DNA of 64,000 bases. Origin: JBBDWJ01 sp963824095 (GTDB taxonomy: Bacteria; Acidobacteriota; Terriglobia; Bryobacterales; UBA6623). Positions 26,153 through 35,383 of this stretch are shown one piece after another. The first letter of the stretch is position 1. Every line of letters starts with the position of its first letter. The notes beneath the pieces were generated by a model that was not told where the DNA came from, made no database searches, and saw only the letters and a list, made by a program, of their open reading frames with translations. A program made the translations under genes and the position numbers. The stretch lies in NCBI GenBank assembly GCA_963824095.1, contig CAWGNS010000009.1, positions 124,001-188,000 of the forward strand, written 5' to 3'.

Positions 26153-26740
26153 TCAGTCGTGACTCCGGGCCAGGTCGAGAAACAGACGGTGGACGCGGTC
26201 GTCGGCGGTCAGCTCGGGGTGAAAGGTGGCGGCCATGTGGTGACCCTGCTCGATGAGCACGGGGTCGTCGCCCTGGCGTGCCAGGACCTGCACGTCGGGG
26301 CCGACGCGGCGGATGATCGGCGCGCGAATGAACACGCCTTCGACCTCGCCGGGCGCGGTGCGCCGCAGGAACTCGTCGCTGGCGTCGAGGCGTCGGATGG
26401 AGCTATCCACCTGGCGGCCGTAGGCGTTGCGCTCGACGGCGATATCGAGCAGGTCCAGGGAGCGCTGCTGCGGCTGGCTGACCTCGTTGGCCATCAGGAT
26501 CGTTCCGGCGCAGGTGCCGAACAGCGGGCGCCGCGCGGCGAACTCGGCGAGCGGGTCGAACAGTTTCTCCTCGTCGAGCAGTTTCAGCATGGTGGTGCTT
26601 TCGCCGCCGGGCAGGATCACGCCGTTCAGGCCGTCGAGCTGCGCCGGTTCGCGGACGTAGACCACTTCAGCGCCCAAGCGATCGAGCACGCGTCCGTGCG
26701 CCGCAAAATCGCCTTGCAAGGCAAGCACACCGATCTTCAT
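26153..26740 (-). CDS. pdxT: Pyridoxal 5'-phosphate synthase glutaminase subunit PdxT
   Basis: 195 residues, normal length. Class I glutamine amidotransferase that hydrolyses glutamine and channels ammonia to PdxS in the DXP-independent vitamin B6 route. The catalytic triad is complete: Cys77 in GTCAGTIL, His174 and Glu176 in TFHPEL. The N-terminal MKIGVLALQGDFAAH and the PGGEST oxyanion motif are diagnostic. It follows pdxS by 52 bases on the same strand, as in many bacteria. Confidence 0.97.
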   Translation of the reverse strand: MKIGVLALQGDFAAHGRVLDRLGAEVVYVREPAQLDGLNGVILPGGESTTMLKLLDEEKLFDPLAEFAARRPLFGTCAGTILMANEVSQPQQRSLDLLDIAVERNAYGRQVDSSIRRLDASDEFLRRTAPGEVEGVFIRAPIIRRVGPDVQVLARQGDDPVLIEQGHHMAATFHPELTADDRVHRLFLDLARSHD

Positions 26741-26792
26741 GTGGGCAACCCGCGTGTGGCGGTCACGGTGCGGACTCCGGCGAAGGCGGCGC

Positions 26793-27677
26793 TCACCATC
26801 CGCGGGTTGACATCAACTCGGCCTGCGGTAGTTTCGAGGTTTCCAGGCCGGGCATGGCCTCGCCGAGCTCGTTGCTGGCTTGGAGCACCTTTTCCGGATC
26901 GTTGAAGAACGTGGTGGCCTTGACGATGGCGCGGGCGCGAGCGTCGGGGTCGGAGGACTTGAAGATACCCGAGCCGACGAAGACGGCCTCGGCGCCGAGC
27001 TGCATCACCAGCGCGGCGTCGGCGGGTGTGGCGATGCCGCCGGCCGAAAAGTTCGGCACCGGCAGCTTGCCGTGCTCGGCGACATATTGCACCAGCTCGC
27101 GGGGCGCCTGCAGCTCTTTGGACGCCGTCCCCAGCTCTTCCTTGCTCATCACGCTGAGCTGCTTCATCTGCTTCTGGATGGCGCGCATATGGCGGACGGC
27201 TTCGACGATATTGCCCGAGCCGGCCTCGCCCTTGGTGCGGATCATCGCCGCGCCTTCGCCGATGCGCCGCAGCGCCTCGCCGAGGTTGCGCGCGCCGCAC
27301 ACGAACGGCACCTTGAAGCCCCACTTATCGACGTGATTCTCTTCGTCGGCCGGCGTGAGCACTTCGCTTTCGTCGACGTAATCGACTTCGAGAGACTGCA
27401 GCACCTGGGCTTCGGCGAAATGGCCGATGCGGCATTTGGCCATCACAGGGATGCTGACCGTCTGCATGATCTCGCGGATCTTCGAGATGCTGGCCATGCG
27501 CGCCACGCCGCCCTCTTTGCGGATGTCGGACGGCACGCGCTCCAACGCCATCACGGCGCAAGCGCCCGCTTTCTCGGCGATGAGCGCCTGCTCGGCGTTG
27601 GTGACGTCCATGATGACGCCGCCCTTGAGCATTTCCGCCAAGCCGACTTTGAGCCGAAACTCTTCGGTCAGAAACAT
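26793..27677 (-). CDS. pdxS: Pyridoxal 5'-phosphate synthase lyase subunit PdxS
   Basis: 294 residues from the ATG at 27677, which has GAGGTG seven bases upstream; a start six codons earlier exists but lacks this. Makes pyridoxal 5'-phosphate from ribose 5-phosphate, glyceraldehyde 3-phosphate and ammonia as a TIM-barrel dodecamer. With this start the key residues fall exactly at the Bacillus numbering: Asp24 in GGVIMDV, Lys81 in VMAKCRIGHF and Lys149 in MIRTKGEAG. The phosphate loops FSAGGIATPAD and VFVGSGIFKS are present. First gene of pdxS-pdxT-phosphatase. Confidence 0.97.
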   Translation of the reverse strand: MFLTEEFRLKVGLAEMLKGGVIMDVTNAEQALIAEKAGACAVMALERVPSDIRKEGGVARMASISKIREIMQTVSIPVMAKCRIGHFAEAQVLQSLEVDYVDESEVLTPADEENHVDKWGFKVPFVCGARNLGEALRRIGEGAAMIRTKGEAGSGNIVEAVRHMRAIQKQMKQLSVMSKEELGTASKELQAPRELVQYVAEHGKLPVPNFSAGGIATPADAALVMQLGAEAVFVGSGIFKSSDPDARARAIVKATTFFNDPEKVLQASNELGEAMPGLETSKLPQAELMSTRGW

Positions 27678-28316
27678 AACGACACCTCGCTTCACGCAAA
27701 ACGGGACCGCTTCTGGCGACCGTTGGGGAGACCTCCGGCGGGCTTGCGTGAAAGCCAGGCCTGTATCTCCCTCGCGGTGCTACGTGGCCAAGCCGGCTGA
27801 CGGGCCAACCGGCGGGAACGGACAGCTACCCCTGTTCCTATGTTAGCGTTGGCCCGGCAGCGCAGCAAGAGATGCCGTGGATGATTTGAAGGGGCCGGTG
27901 GCGGCGGGGTTGGGGCGAGTTTGAGGGATGCTGACGGCGGCGGCCGTTTTGGGGGCGGTGGGGAGACAGGCACCCGTTTAGAGAAAGGTCGTGGAGACGG
28001 AGGCCTATGTAGAAACAGGTGCTCTCGCCTGTCGCCGCCGTCAGGCGGCTTCTTGCCGGCTACGGAAAGACCGGATTCAGACCTGGCAGTGGTCCCTCTC
28101 CATCGCGGCTTCGGTGGCGTGGGGCCCTACGTCGCGACGAATCGTCGACGCGGCAAACCTGGAGGTTCACGCCACGGGTGCCGCTTCCGGCTTCGGTTGC
28201 TCCTTGGAGTACTGGTTCCGTCGCACGCCAAGAGGGCCTAACTCCAGGCCTCGCCGTTCCATGGCGAGGGACCGGTGGGCGCGCCTGTCTCTACTTTGGA
28301 TTGCCTCGAGTCGGGA
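27678..28316. other. Repeat-rich intergenic region
   Basis: Holds a family C unit (28009-28033, GTAGAAACAGG ... CCTGTC) and a family D unit (28131-28180), plus fragments of family C at both ends (27961-27972, 28281-28295). No gene seen. Confidence 0.6.
28131..28180. repeat. Dispersed repeat family D, copy 1
   Basis: GTCGCGACGAATCGTCGACG followed by CGGCAAACCTGGAGGTTCAC and GCCACGGGTG. Close copies lie at 37600-37649, 44611-44660 and inverted at 44461-44511. Confidence 0.8.
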
Positions 28317-28880
28317 TTATTTCAGGTGGGGGAGCATTTGCTTGAACTCGGGGCGGCTGCTGTTTCCCAGCAGCTCGTAGATCGCCATTTCGGTGGAGCT
28401 GACGGTCGCGCCTGCGTCGCGCATGCGATCGAGGCCGAGTTGGCGGTTGGCCGGCGAGCGCGAGCCTACGGCGTCGGAGACGACGTGGACGTTGTAGCCG
28501 TTGTTGAGCGCTCCCAGGGCGCTTTGCATCACGCAGATGTGCGATTCGACCCCGGCCAATAGCAGCGTGCCGCCCGGGGGCAGTGTTTGCGCCAGCGCGA
28601 CGCGGAAGGGGTCGTCGCCGAGGCAGCCGAAGCTGACCTTGTCGAGCGCTCCCGGCTCACCGAGCAGCTCCTTGAGCGACGGCACGATATCTCCCAGTCC
28701 CTTGCGGTATTGCGTGGTCGCCAGGGTTTTGATCTCGAGCGCTTTCGCCAGGTGGAGCAATTTGGTCGTGTTGGCCACGATCTCGTCGCGACCGTCGATG
28801 GCGGGGAGCAGCTTTTCCTGCAGGTCGATGACGATCAGGGCCGTCGAGCGGGGATGGATCAGGACGCGGGGGCGCGGCAT
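28317..28880 (-). CDS. Isochorismatase-family hydrolase
   Basis: 187 residues. Cysteine hydrolase of the isochorismatase/nicotinamidase fold. The triad is Asp19 (ALIVIDLQEKLLPAI), Lys81 (LDKVSFGC) and Cys116 (GVESHICVMQSA). The group near the active site resembles YcaC/YecD-like members rather than nicotinamidases, and no metal-binding DxHxxxH motif typical of nicotinamidase is seen. Substrate unknown. It is transcribed alone, away from repeats on both sides. Confidence 0.9.
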   Translation of the reverse strand: MPRPRVLIHPRSTALIVIDLQEKLLPAIDGRDEIVANTTKLLHLAKALEIKTLATTQYRKGLGDIVPSLKELLGEPGALDKVSFGCLGDDPFRVALAQTLPPGGTLLLAGVESHICVMQSALGALNNGYNVHVVSDAVGSRSPANRQLGLDRMRDAGATVSSTEMAIYELLGNSSRPEFKQMLPHLK

Positions 28881-28980
28881 GTTTCGATTGTAGCCAGCCG
28901 GGGCGGTGGACCGGCCGTGGTCTTGGTCCCCGGTGCCTGGTGGGCTACACCCGGGGCCGCTGCCGGGGACCGGGACGAGG

Positions 28981-29430
28981 CTAGGCCGGGTCGGGCCGCG
29001 GCGGCTTGCGTGGTACGTCGTAAAATAGGGCGTTTCTTTCGCGCAGGAACGTCGAGAAACCCAGGCGTTCGAAAAAACCGGTGGCGCTGGTGACGGTGAG
29101 GATCTGCTTGATGCGCCGGGCGCGGGCCCTCTGCTGGCAGCGCTCCACCAGGCGGCGGCCGATGCCGTGCGCGGCGAAATCGGGATGCACGGCCAGGCTG
29201 CGCACCTCGGCCAGCCGCCGCGAATAAACCTGCAGCGCGCAGCAGCCGACGATGCGGCCGTTCACCACGGCCACCAGGAACGAGCGCAGCCCCGGCAGAT
29301 CTTCGTACATCAGCTTGTCGGGATAGAGGCGAACGAGCTCGCGGATCGCGGGCAGTTCTCCGCGGCGCGCCGGGCGGATTTCGATGGCAGATGCTTTGAG
29401 GGACGTGGAGGCAGGCCCCGAATTGCTCAT
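28981..29430 (-). CDS. GNAT acetyltransferase, ArgA-like
   Basis: 149 residues, a single GNAT domain. Transfers acetyl from acetyl-CoA. After a short leader it reads IEIRPARRGELPAIRELVRL, then VAVVNGRIVGCCALQVY, the motif AEVRSLAVHPDFAAHGIGRR for acetyl-CoA binding, and a C-terminal FERLGFSTF. The pattern resembles the acetyltransferase domain of N-acetylglutamate synthase, used for arginine synthesis in bacteria with a separate kinase. No arg genes are nearby, so the substrate remains a guess. Confidence 0.8.
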   Translation of the reverse strand: MSNSGPASTSLKASAIEIRPARRGELPAIRELVRLYPDKLMYEDLPGLRSFLVAVVNGRIVGCCALQVYSRRLAEVRSLAVHPDFAAHGIGRRLVERCQQRARARRIKQILTVTSATGFFERLGFSTFLRERNALFYDVPRKPPRPDPA

Positions 29431-29482
29431 CGGGGCCTACTCGACGCTGGCGCTGGACCGCTGCCTCCGGTCATGAAGATCC

Positions 29483-30817
29483 TCAACTGACCACGGGCCG
29501 GTCGACGATCTGCTCGTTCTTGCGGTCCCAGAACACTTTCTTGCCACCGCGGTAGCTCATATTAGCCATCACGACCGCGACGGCGTGGGCGAAGCCGGTG
29601 TCGATGCTGCCGTTGGGCGTCTTGCGGCTGCGCATGCACTGCAACCAGTTGTCGGTGTGGTATTGCAGATTGTCGCTTTGCTCGATGGGCGGCGGCTCGG
29701 GACGGCCCGGCAGAGTCACCGGTTCGGCCTCGACTTTGCCCACCTTCAGGCTGAAGACGCGGTTGGAGCGCCAGCCGCTGTGGGTTTCGGGCTGGAACCA
29801 CCATTGCGGGCAGCCTTCGCCGCCCGGCGAAAACAGCGTGCCGCGCGTGCCCCGGATGATGGTGTGGTCGCCGTAGCCGTTGCCAAACGTCGTGCCGTAG
29901 CTGTAGAGCACTTCCTTTTCCTGAAAGGTGGACAGGCACTGGAAGGTGTCGGGATTCTCGCGCACGTCGTGCCAGGCGAAGATGCCGCCGTTGGAGACGG
30001 TGTCGTCGGGGATGAACGTGTCCAGATAGAAATGGGCCAGGCCTGAGCCGTGGCTGTACCACTGGTCGGTGATGCCGCCGGAGAAATCCTTGAAAATGCG
30101 GAATTCGAAGTAGGCGACCGGATCGAACGGGCGCGGGGCGCGGCCCAGCAGCCAGCGGTTCCAGTCGGTATCCTGCTCGCGGATCGCGGCGACGTTTTCG
30201 TCTTTGGGCGTGTGCCAGCGGGGACCGTTGAAATTCCAGCTCTGGCTGATGGAGACGATCTTGCCGAGCTTGCCCTCGCGAATCATCTCGCGCACGCGCT
30301 GCTGGTAGGGGTCGCTGAGCCACTGCGAGCCCATCTGCACGACCTGCTTGCTGGCCTTCACGGTGTCGCGCGCCAGCTTGGCGTCTTCGAGCGTGTTGGC
30401 CATCGGCTTTTCGCAATAGCAGTCTTTGCCGGCCTTGATGACTTCGGCCAGCACGCGCGCGTGCTGGAAATCGCCGGTGGCGATCATCACGGCGTCGAGC
30501 TCGGGGTCGGCGAGCAGCTCTTCGGAATATTGATACGTCTTGGGCCGCTTTCCAAACAGCTTGTTGACGTCGTCGGCGGCGCGCTCGCGATTCACCGACC
30601 ACAGGTCGCAGACGCTGCGCATGTCGAAGTTGGGGTCGGACTGCATGGACATCTTCATCATGCGGCGGTGACCGCTCGAGCGATGGCCGCAGCCGATCAG
30701 GCCGATCTGGATGCGGTCGTTGGCTCCCAGAATGCGGCCGTAGGACAGGGCCGACACGGCGACCGCGGTTTGCGCCGCTGTCCGCATCAGTTTTCTGCGC
30801 GTGATGGATTCGTCCAT
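29483..30817 (-). CDS. Tat-exported Gfo/Idh/MocA family oxidoreductase
   Basis: 444 residues. The N-terminus MDESITRRKLMRTAAQTAVA is a twin-arginine signal, so the NAD(P)-binding enzyme is exported folded. The Rossmann part begins RIQIGLIGCGHRSSGHRR; the family motif EKP occurs in CYCEKPMANTLEDA; the C-terminal domain has the substrate-binding part (GITDQWYSHGSGLAHFYLD). This exported subfamily is abundant in Acidobacteria and Planctomycetes and is mostly uncharacterised, thought to act on sugars. Catalytic lysine of EKP is present. Single gene with a 450-base gap upstream. Confidence 0.9.
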   Translation of the reverse strand: MDESITRRKLMRTAAQTAVAVSALSYGRILGANDRIQIGLIGCGHRSSGHRRMMKMSMQSDPNFDMRSVCDLWSVNRERAADDVNKLFGKRPKTYQYSEELLADPELDAVMIATGDFQHARVLAEVIKAGKDCYCEKPMANTLEDAKLARDTVKASKQVVQMGSQWLSDPYQQRVREMIREGKLGKIVSISQSWNFNGPRWHTPKDENVAAIREQDTDWNRWLLGRAPRPFDPVAYFEFRIFKDFSGGITDQWYSHGSGLAHFYLDTFIPDDTVSNGGIFAWHDVRENPDTFQCLSTFQEKEVLYSYGTTFGNGYGDHTIIRGTRGTLFSPGGEGCPQWWFQPETHSGWRSNRVFSLKVGKVEAEPVTLPGRPEPPPIEQSDNLQYHTDNWLQCMRSRKTPNGSIDTGFAHAVAVVMANMSYRGGKKVFWDRKNEQIVDRPVVS

Positions 30818-31272
30818 GGGTTCGCCTCCGTGTGGTGTTTTGAGAATTCGTGTGGGAAACGCCGCTCGCGACTCGGGCGATGGGATCGAGCGGGACGCGG
30901 CGAGGTTTGTATGATTCTTTCACGGCGGCTTGCGAGGCGTCAACGACGGAGGGGCGGAAAAAGGCCTAGCGGCGAGGGCCGGTGGCCGGGAAGGCCCGCG
31001 TGAACGATGACCTTTTCCTGAGGTTTCCCTGAAGAAAGTCGACTGGCCCAAACGTGGCGCAGGCCTCCGGCGTCGGCGTCGGCGTCGGCGTGAGAGCCGA
31101 TGTTTTCCGGGCTGGGCGAAAATCTTTGACCGCTTTGTTGCTCATCGGCCGCGGCGGGCTATCGCGTCTGCTGCTGAAGGTGATTCAAGGTATGGAAGAA
31201 CGTCGACTGGATGTCGACGCCGCCGGCCGGAGGCCCGCGCCACGTCTGTGCCGCGCCACGTTTGAGTTGCTT
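30818..31272. other. Repeat-containing gap
   Basis: Contains family E copy 2 and a short GTCGGC microsatellite (about four units, 31070-31092). No gene seen; a promoter for the oxidoreductase is expected here but not recognised. Confidence 0.5.
31052..31246. repeat. Palindromic repeat family E, copy 2
   Basis: Left arm ACGTGGCGCAGGCCTCCGGCG (from 31052), right arm CGCCGGCCGGAGGCCCGCGC ending in CACGT at 31246. An inner GTCGACTGGATGTCGAC lies near the right arm. Confidence 0.7.
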
Positions 31273-33681
31273 CTATTCTGAGTGGCGGATGGCGGTCCAG
31301 GGCTCGATGCGCACGGCGCGTAGGGCGGGGCCCAGCGACGAGACGATGGCGGCCAGTAGCAAGGCCGCGCAGGTTACCAGCAGGGGCCACGGGTCGCCCG
31401 CCGGCGTGCCGGGCGCGAGCGGGCGCACCCATTCTTCGAGGCGGTTTCCCAACAGCAACCCGAGCAGCAGTCCTCCGCCGGCCACCAGCAGGCCCTGTCG
31501 CAGGACCACGCGCAGTACGGCCGCGCGCGACGCGCCCAGCGCCTGGCGAATTCCGATCTCGCGGGTTCTTTCCGAGACCATCAGGAAGAGATTGGCCATC
31601 AGTCCGCCGGCGGCCACCAGCAGCGCGATGCCGCCGAGCGCGCCGAAGAAAGCCGCCAGGTAGGATTGCTCGCGAATCAGGCCGGCCAGTTGCGAGTCGA
31701 CGGTGCTGGGAGCGGCCACAATGGCGTCCGGATAGATGCCCTGCACGGTGTCCCGGATCGCCTGCCAGGCCGAGGCGGCCGAAGCCCGCGAGCGCACCAG
31801 GAACGCCGGGCTGCCGCCGGGATCGTTTTCGGCCGAGTCGTAGAAGTAGGGGATATCGTTCTGCCAAAGCGTGTGGTATTTCGCGTTGCGCGCGACGCCG
31901 ACGATCGTCAACCGCTTGCGCAGATCGCCTTCTTCGTTGAGCACGTCGAGGGTGTGGCCCAGCACCTCGCCGCGAGGGTCGATCACGCGCGCCAGCGTTT
32001 GATTGACGACCGCTTCAGCGGCGCCCGCCGCGCCGGCGGCGAAGGTGCGTCCGCGATCAAGCGGCAGCCGCAGGGTTTCGAAGTAATTGCTGCTGACGGT
32101 GTTTGAGAAGGCCGGGATGCTGGCCCCGGCGGTATCGCGGATGCGGCCGGGCTTGCGAAAGATCGTCAACGGCATCAGCGAGGCGACGGCGGCCTGCTCG
32201 ATTTCGGGCCGCTGCTGGAGCGAGGCCAGCGTCTGCCGCACGACTTGCAGGCGCTTGGCGGAGTCTGCGCCTTGCCCGTAGAGTTCGACGTCGGCCATCA
32301 CGAGGTTGCCGGGGGCGAAGCCGAGGTCGACGGTGTGCGCCGCCATCACGGTGCGCAGTACGAAGCCGGTGGCGACCAGGATCGCCGCCGCGACGGTCAC
32401 CTGCAGAGCGACCAGAGCGGCCCGCAAGCGGCGCGCCGGACGCGACGGGCCGGAATACACCGCCTGCACGGGCGTGGCGCTGCCGCGCAGGGCGACGAAG
32501 GCGGGGGCCATGCCCGCCAGCAGCACGGCGAGCGCGGTCCAGCCGGCGGTGAGCGACCAGACGCGCCAGTCCCAGGCGGGCTGGAAGACGATCATGGCCA
32601 GCGGCGGCGGATAGGCGGCGAGCAGTTGGATCCACCACGCCGCCAAGGCGCTGCCGGCGAGCAGCGCGCCGCCGCACAGCAGCGCGGCTTCGGCGAAGCG
32701 GCGGCGGCCGATGCGCAGCGTGCCTGCGCCGAGCGCGCGTTCCATCGCCGCCTGGCGCGTTTCGCCCAGCGCCTTTCCGACCAGAAACAGGCCTGCATTG
32801 AGACAGCCCAACACCAGCAGCAAACCGGCCAGCGCGGTCGACAGGGCCAGCGTTCGCTCGACCTTGGACCGCGACTCGGGGTGGAAGTTGGCGCGCTCGG
32901 CCGAGAACACACGCGCATCGCGTTCCGTAGCGCCGGCCGGGGGAGGCGTTCGTTTTTCGAAAGCCGCCACGGCGAGCTGGGCCTGCTCGGCCGTCACGCC
33001 GGGTCGTAGCCGCCCGACGCCGACGAACCAGTTGAACACCCAGCTCTGGCGCAGGTCGATGCCTTCCAGAAACGGCAGCAGGGTTTGCGAGCGCAGCGAG
33101 ATCCAGGCCTTGGGATTGCCCATGTAGTCGAGCAGCGAGCCGCGGTAGCCGCGGCCCATCACGCCGCTGATGATGTATGGTTTTCCCGTCAGCCGGACGA
33201 CCTTGCCCAGCGTGTCGCGGCGGGCGGCGAAGCGGTTGCGCCAGAAGTCGTAGCTGAGCAGGATCTCGCCCGATTCGCTGGGCGCGCGGCCCATCTCGAG
33301 CGGCGGCCGCACCACATCGAAATAGTTTTCGCTCACCATCTCGATGCCAAGCGGCTCGGCCGACTCGCCCGATTCCCACACGAGTTGCAAGCGCGTGAAG
33401 GCGGCGATGCCTTCGAACACGTCGAGCGCCGCGAGCCGTTCCAGTTGCGGACGCGCGATGTTGGTGAGGCTGCCGATCATCGCGCTGTGGCCGTAGATCG
33501 TGACCATGCGATCGGGTTGGGGCACCGGCAGCGGCTTCCACAACACGGCGTTGGCGCAACTGAGCACGACGATCTGCGCGGCGAACCCCAGCGCCAGCGA
33601 AAGCGCCGCCGCCGCGACGGCCCAGGGCCTGCGGCGCAGGCCGCGCAAAGCAAGCTTGAGTTCGAGCAGGAGTCCGGTCAT
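31273..33681 (-). CDS. ADOP-type ABC transporter permease (lone copy)
   Basis: 802 residues from the ATG at 33681 (MTGLLLELKLALRGLRRRPW). Two MacB-like periplasmic domains, each followed by an FtsX-type membrane core, in one chain: TM1 at VAAAALSLALGFAAQIVVLS, a three-helix core near residues 260-400, a second single helix (AALVALQVTVAAAILVATGF), and a final three-helix core (ALLVAAGGLMANLFLMVSER, GLLVAGGGLLLGLLLGNRL, VTCAALLLAAIVSSLGPALR). No ATPase is adjacent, the hallmark of acidobacterial duplicated orphan permeases. It is more diverged than the four tandem copies at 46-56 kb. Cargo unknown; MacB-type systems usually move peptides, lipids or drugs. Confidence 0.85.
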   Translation of the reverse strand: MTGLLLELKLALRGLRRRPWAVAAAALSLALGFAAQIVVLSCANAVLWKPLPVPQPDRMVTIYGHSAMIGSLTNIARPQLERLAALDVFEGIAAFTRLQLVWESGESAEPLGIEMVSENYFDVVRPPLEMGRAPSESGEILLSYDFWRNRFAARRDTLGKVVRLTGKPYIISGVMGRGYRGSLLDYMGNPKAWISLRSQTLLPFLEGIDLRQSWVFNWFVGVGRLRPGVTAEQAQLAVAAFEKRTPPPAGATERDARVFSAERANFHPESRSKVERTLALSTALAGLLLVLGCLNAGLFLVGKALGETRQAAMERALGAGTLRIGRRRFAEAALLCGGALLAGSALAAWWIQLLAAYPPPLAMIVFQPAWDWRVWSLTAGWTALAVLLAGMAPAFVALRGSATPVQAVYSGPSRPARRLRAALVALQVTVAAAILVATGFVLRTVMAAHTVDLGFAPGNLVMADVELYGQGADSAKRLQVVRQTLASLQQRPEIEQAAVASLMPLTIFRKPGRIRDTAGASIPAFSNTVSSNYFETLRLPLDRGRTFAAGAAGAAEAVVNQTLARVIDPRGEVLGHTLDVLNEEGDLRKRLTIVGVARNAKYHTLWQNDIPYFYDSAENDPGGSPAFLVRSRASAASAWQAIRDTVQGIYPDAIVAAPSTVDSQLAGLIREQSYLAAFFGALGGIALLVAAGGLMANLFLMVSERTREIGIRQALGASRAAVLRVVLRQGLLVAGGGLLLGLLLGNRLEEWVRPLAPGTPAGDPWPLLVTCAALLLAAIVSSLGPALRAVRIEPWTAIRHSE

Positions 33682-33748
33682 GGTGTTGTGAGGCCTGGAT
33701 ACAGCATAGCGGGCGTGGCGGTGGCGGGGCGCAACCACCAGAATCGGC

Positions 33749-34381
33749 TTACAACTGGCGCAGGAAGGGGTTGTGCTCGCGCTCGCGGCCGATGGTGGTT
33801 TTGCCTCCGTGGCCGGGAATGACGATGACTTCGTCGTTGAGCGGGAGCAGCTTTTCGTGGATCGAGAGCAGGATTTGGCGGCCGTCGCCGCCGGGCAGGT
33901 CGGTGCGGCCGATGCTATTGCGGAATAGCGTGTCACCGGCGACCAGCTTGTTTTCGTCCGGCAGAAAGAGGCTGATGCTTCCCTGCGTGTGGCCGGGGGT
34001 GTGCAGGATCTGGAACGGGTGGCCGTTGAGTTCGAGTTGCTCGCCGTCGCGCGCCGGCACGTCGATGTCCGGCTTTTCCGGCGTGGCCGTGCCCACCCAG
34101 GCGGCTTGCATTTCGAGTTGGCCGCTCAGCTCGATGTCGTTTTCATTCATGTAGACGGGCGCCTGGGTTAGCTTTTTCAACTTGGCGGCGCCGCCGATGT
34201 GGTCGATGTGGGCGTGCGTGATGACGATGGCCTTGACGCGCAACTGGTGGCGGTCGAGGATCCGCTGGATCTGTTCGATGTCATCGCCCGGGTCGATGAC
34301 GATCGCTTCTCGCGTCTGTTCGTCCCCGAAGATCGAGCAGTTGCACTGCAGAACGCCGACCGGGAGAATCTCGTGAATCAT
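33749..34381 (-). CDS. MBL-fold hydrolase, glyoxalase-II-like
   Basis: 210 residues from the ATG at 34381. Metallo-beta-lactamase-fold hydrolase of the GloB-like group, with two metal sites: THAHIDHIGG (the HxHxDH motif), HTPGHTQGS, AGDTLFRNSIGRTDLPGG and the terminal PGHG. Likely a thioester hydrolase or S-lactoylglutathione-like hydrolase; glutathione itself is uncertain here, so another thiol may be involved. It is preceded by an extended -10 promoter placed so that the leader is only a few bases long. Confidence 0.9.
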   Translation of the reverse strand: MIHEILPVGVLQCNCSIFGDEQTREAIVIDPGDDIEQIQRILDRHQLRVKAIVITHAHIDHIGGAAKLKKLTQAPVYMNENDIELSGQLEMQAAWVGTATPEKPDIDVPARDGEQLELNGHPFQILHTPGHTQGSISLFLPDENKLVAGDTLFRNSIGRTDLPGGDGRQILLSIHEKLLPLNDEVIVIPGHGGKTTIGREREHNPFLRQL

Positions 34382-34389
34382 CGACCGGT

Positions 34390-34398
34390 ATAATAGCA
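34390..34398 (-). promoter_or_regulatory. Extended -10 promoter of the MBL hydrolase
   Basis: On the minus strand TGC-TATTAT, a TGn extended -10, ends eight bases before the ATG at 34381. This would give an almost leaderless mRNA. The rest of the gap 34382-34690 shows nothing recognisable. Confidence 0.4.
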
Positions 34399-34690
34399 GT
34401 TCGATTGCGGATTTCCGGTTGTTGATGTGGTGGCTGTTGGCCCGATGCGGCCGTGGGATAACGGCTGCGGTCGGCGGCTTTGGAAATGGATGCATGCGTT
34501 GGGTCGTGATGCATACGTTCGGTAGCTTGCGGTGGGGTGTTTGGCGCGTCCGGCGGCCCGCACCCTTCCGGGCGCGGCTCTGTTTTCGGGGTTTGTTGGT
34601 TCGGTAGGGCTTCGCCCCGGTTGGTTTGTGCCGGCGGATCGGGTTTGTTGGCTTGAGCGGGCCCGGGCGCCTGCTGTCTGGAGAAAAACC

Positions 34691-35122
34691 TTGGCTATCC
34701 TGGCGCGATTTTTGCACATCATGGCGGCGGCTTGGACGGTGGGCTCGTTGGTGTACACCTGTTATGTGCTGAGCCCCTCGGTGCAGGCGATGGCCGCCGA
34801 GGAGCGCGCGCGGTTGTTGGGGCGGATTTCCTCGCACCTGCGGCCGCTGTCGTTGTCGGCGATCGTGCTGCTGCTGGTGACGGGCCTCTACAATTTCATT
34901 CGCATCAATGCGGCCGGCGTGGTGATGCCCGCTTATCACATCGCGTTCGGCATCAAGTTCCTGCTGGCGCTGCACGTGTTCGGGATGCTGTTCGTGCTTT
35001 CCAAGCCGCCCAGCGCCGACCCGGGCCAGGACGCCAAGCGTTCGCGGCTGGCGCTGGGGGCGCTGATCTCGGCCGTGATCATCGTCGCGATCGGGGCGTA
35101 TCTGCGGACTCTGCATCTCTAG
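34691..35122 (+). CDS. CopD-like four-helix membrane protein
   Basis: 143 residues from a TTG at 34691, with GGAG seven bases upstream; upstream in-frame sequence is unlike a protein of this type. Four membrane helices: ARFLHIMAAAWTVGSLVYT, LSAIVLLLVTGLYNFIRI, HIAFGIKFLLALHVFGMLFV and ALGALISAVIIVAIGAYL. The conserved His in the first and third helices suggests the CopD-like family (copper transport or unknown function) found alone in many bacteria. Divergent from the MBL gene; function uncertain. Confidence 0.6.
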   Translation: MAILARFLHIMAAAWTVGSLVYTCYVLSPSVQAMAAEERARLLGRISSHLRPLSLSAIVLLLVTGLYNFIRINAAGVVMPAYHIAFGIKFLLALHVFGMLFVLSKPPSADPGQDAKRSRLALGALISAVIIVAIGAYLRTLHL

Positions 35123-35180
35123 CCGCGTTGGATCCGCGGGCTTGACGGAGATCGGTCCACCCTGTACGAACGCGCTGCCC

Positions 35181-35306
35181 GAAGCGCCACTCGGAGCCGC
35201 AAGCGTGAGCTCGCGCTGCGCGGCCGGGCGCCGTTGGCGTTTTGCGGTGCATGGGAACTCCGCGTGAATGCTCAGCGCGGGCTTACGCCCGCGGCTCTGA
35301 GTGGCG
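35181..35306. repeat. Palindromic repeat family F, copy 1
   Basis: CGCCACTCGGAGCCGCAAGC at the left is answered by GCCCGCGGCTCTGAGTGGCG at the right (ends 35306). The GCTTACGCCYGCGGCTCTG core recurs at 20853 and 37735. Translated in one frame it gives AYARGSEW, a spurious N-terminal extension of the following gene. Confidence 0.75.
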
Positions 35307-35383
35307 AGTGCGGCAGCGCGGGTTCGCGTGGAGCGGGTTTGGCAATTCCGCGCTTGAATCTGTTGGAAAACGAATCCCTTCCT

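Noticed and set aside
25625..26905. 426-codon plus-strand open frame across the phosphatase and pdxT
   Set aside because: Runs antisense through two well-recognised genes with intact active sites.
31070..31092. GTCGGC microsatellite as a phase-variation switch
   Set aside because: Only about four units, in non-coding DNA inside a repeat arm, with a period of six that would not shift a frame.
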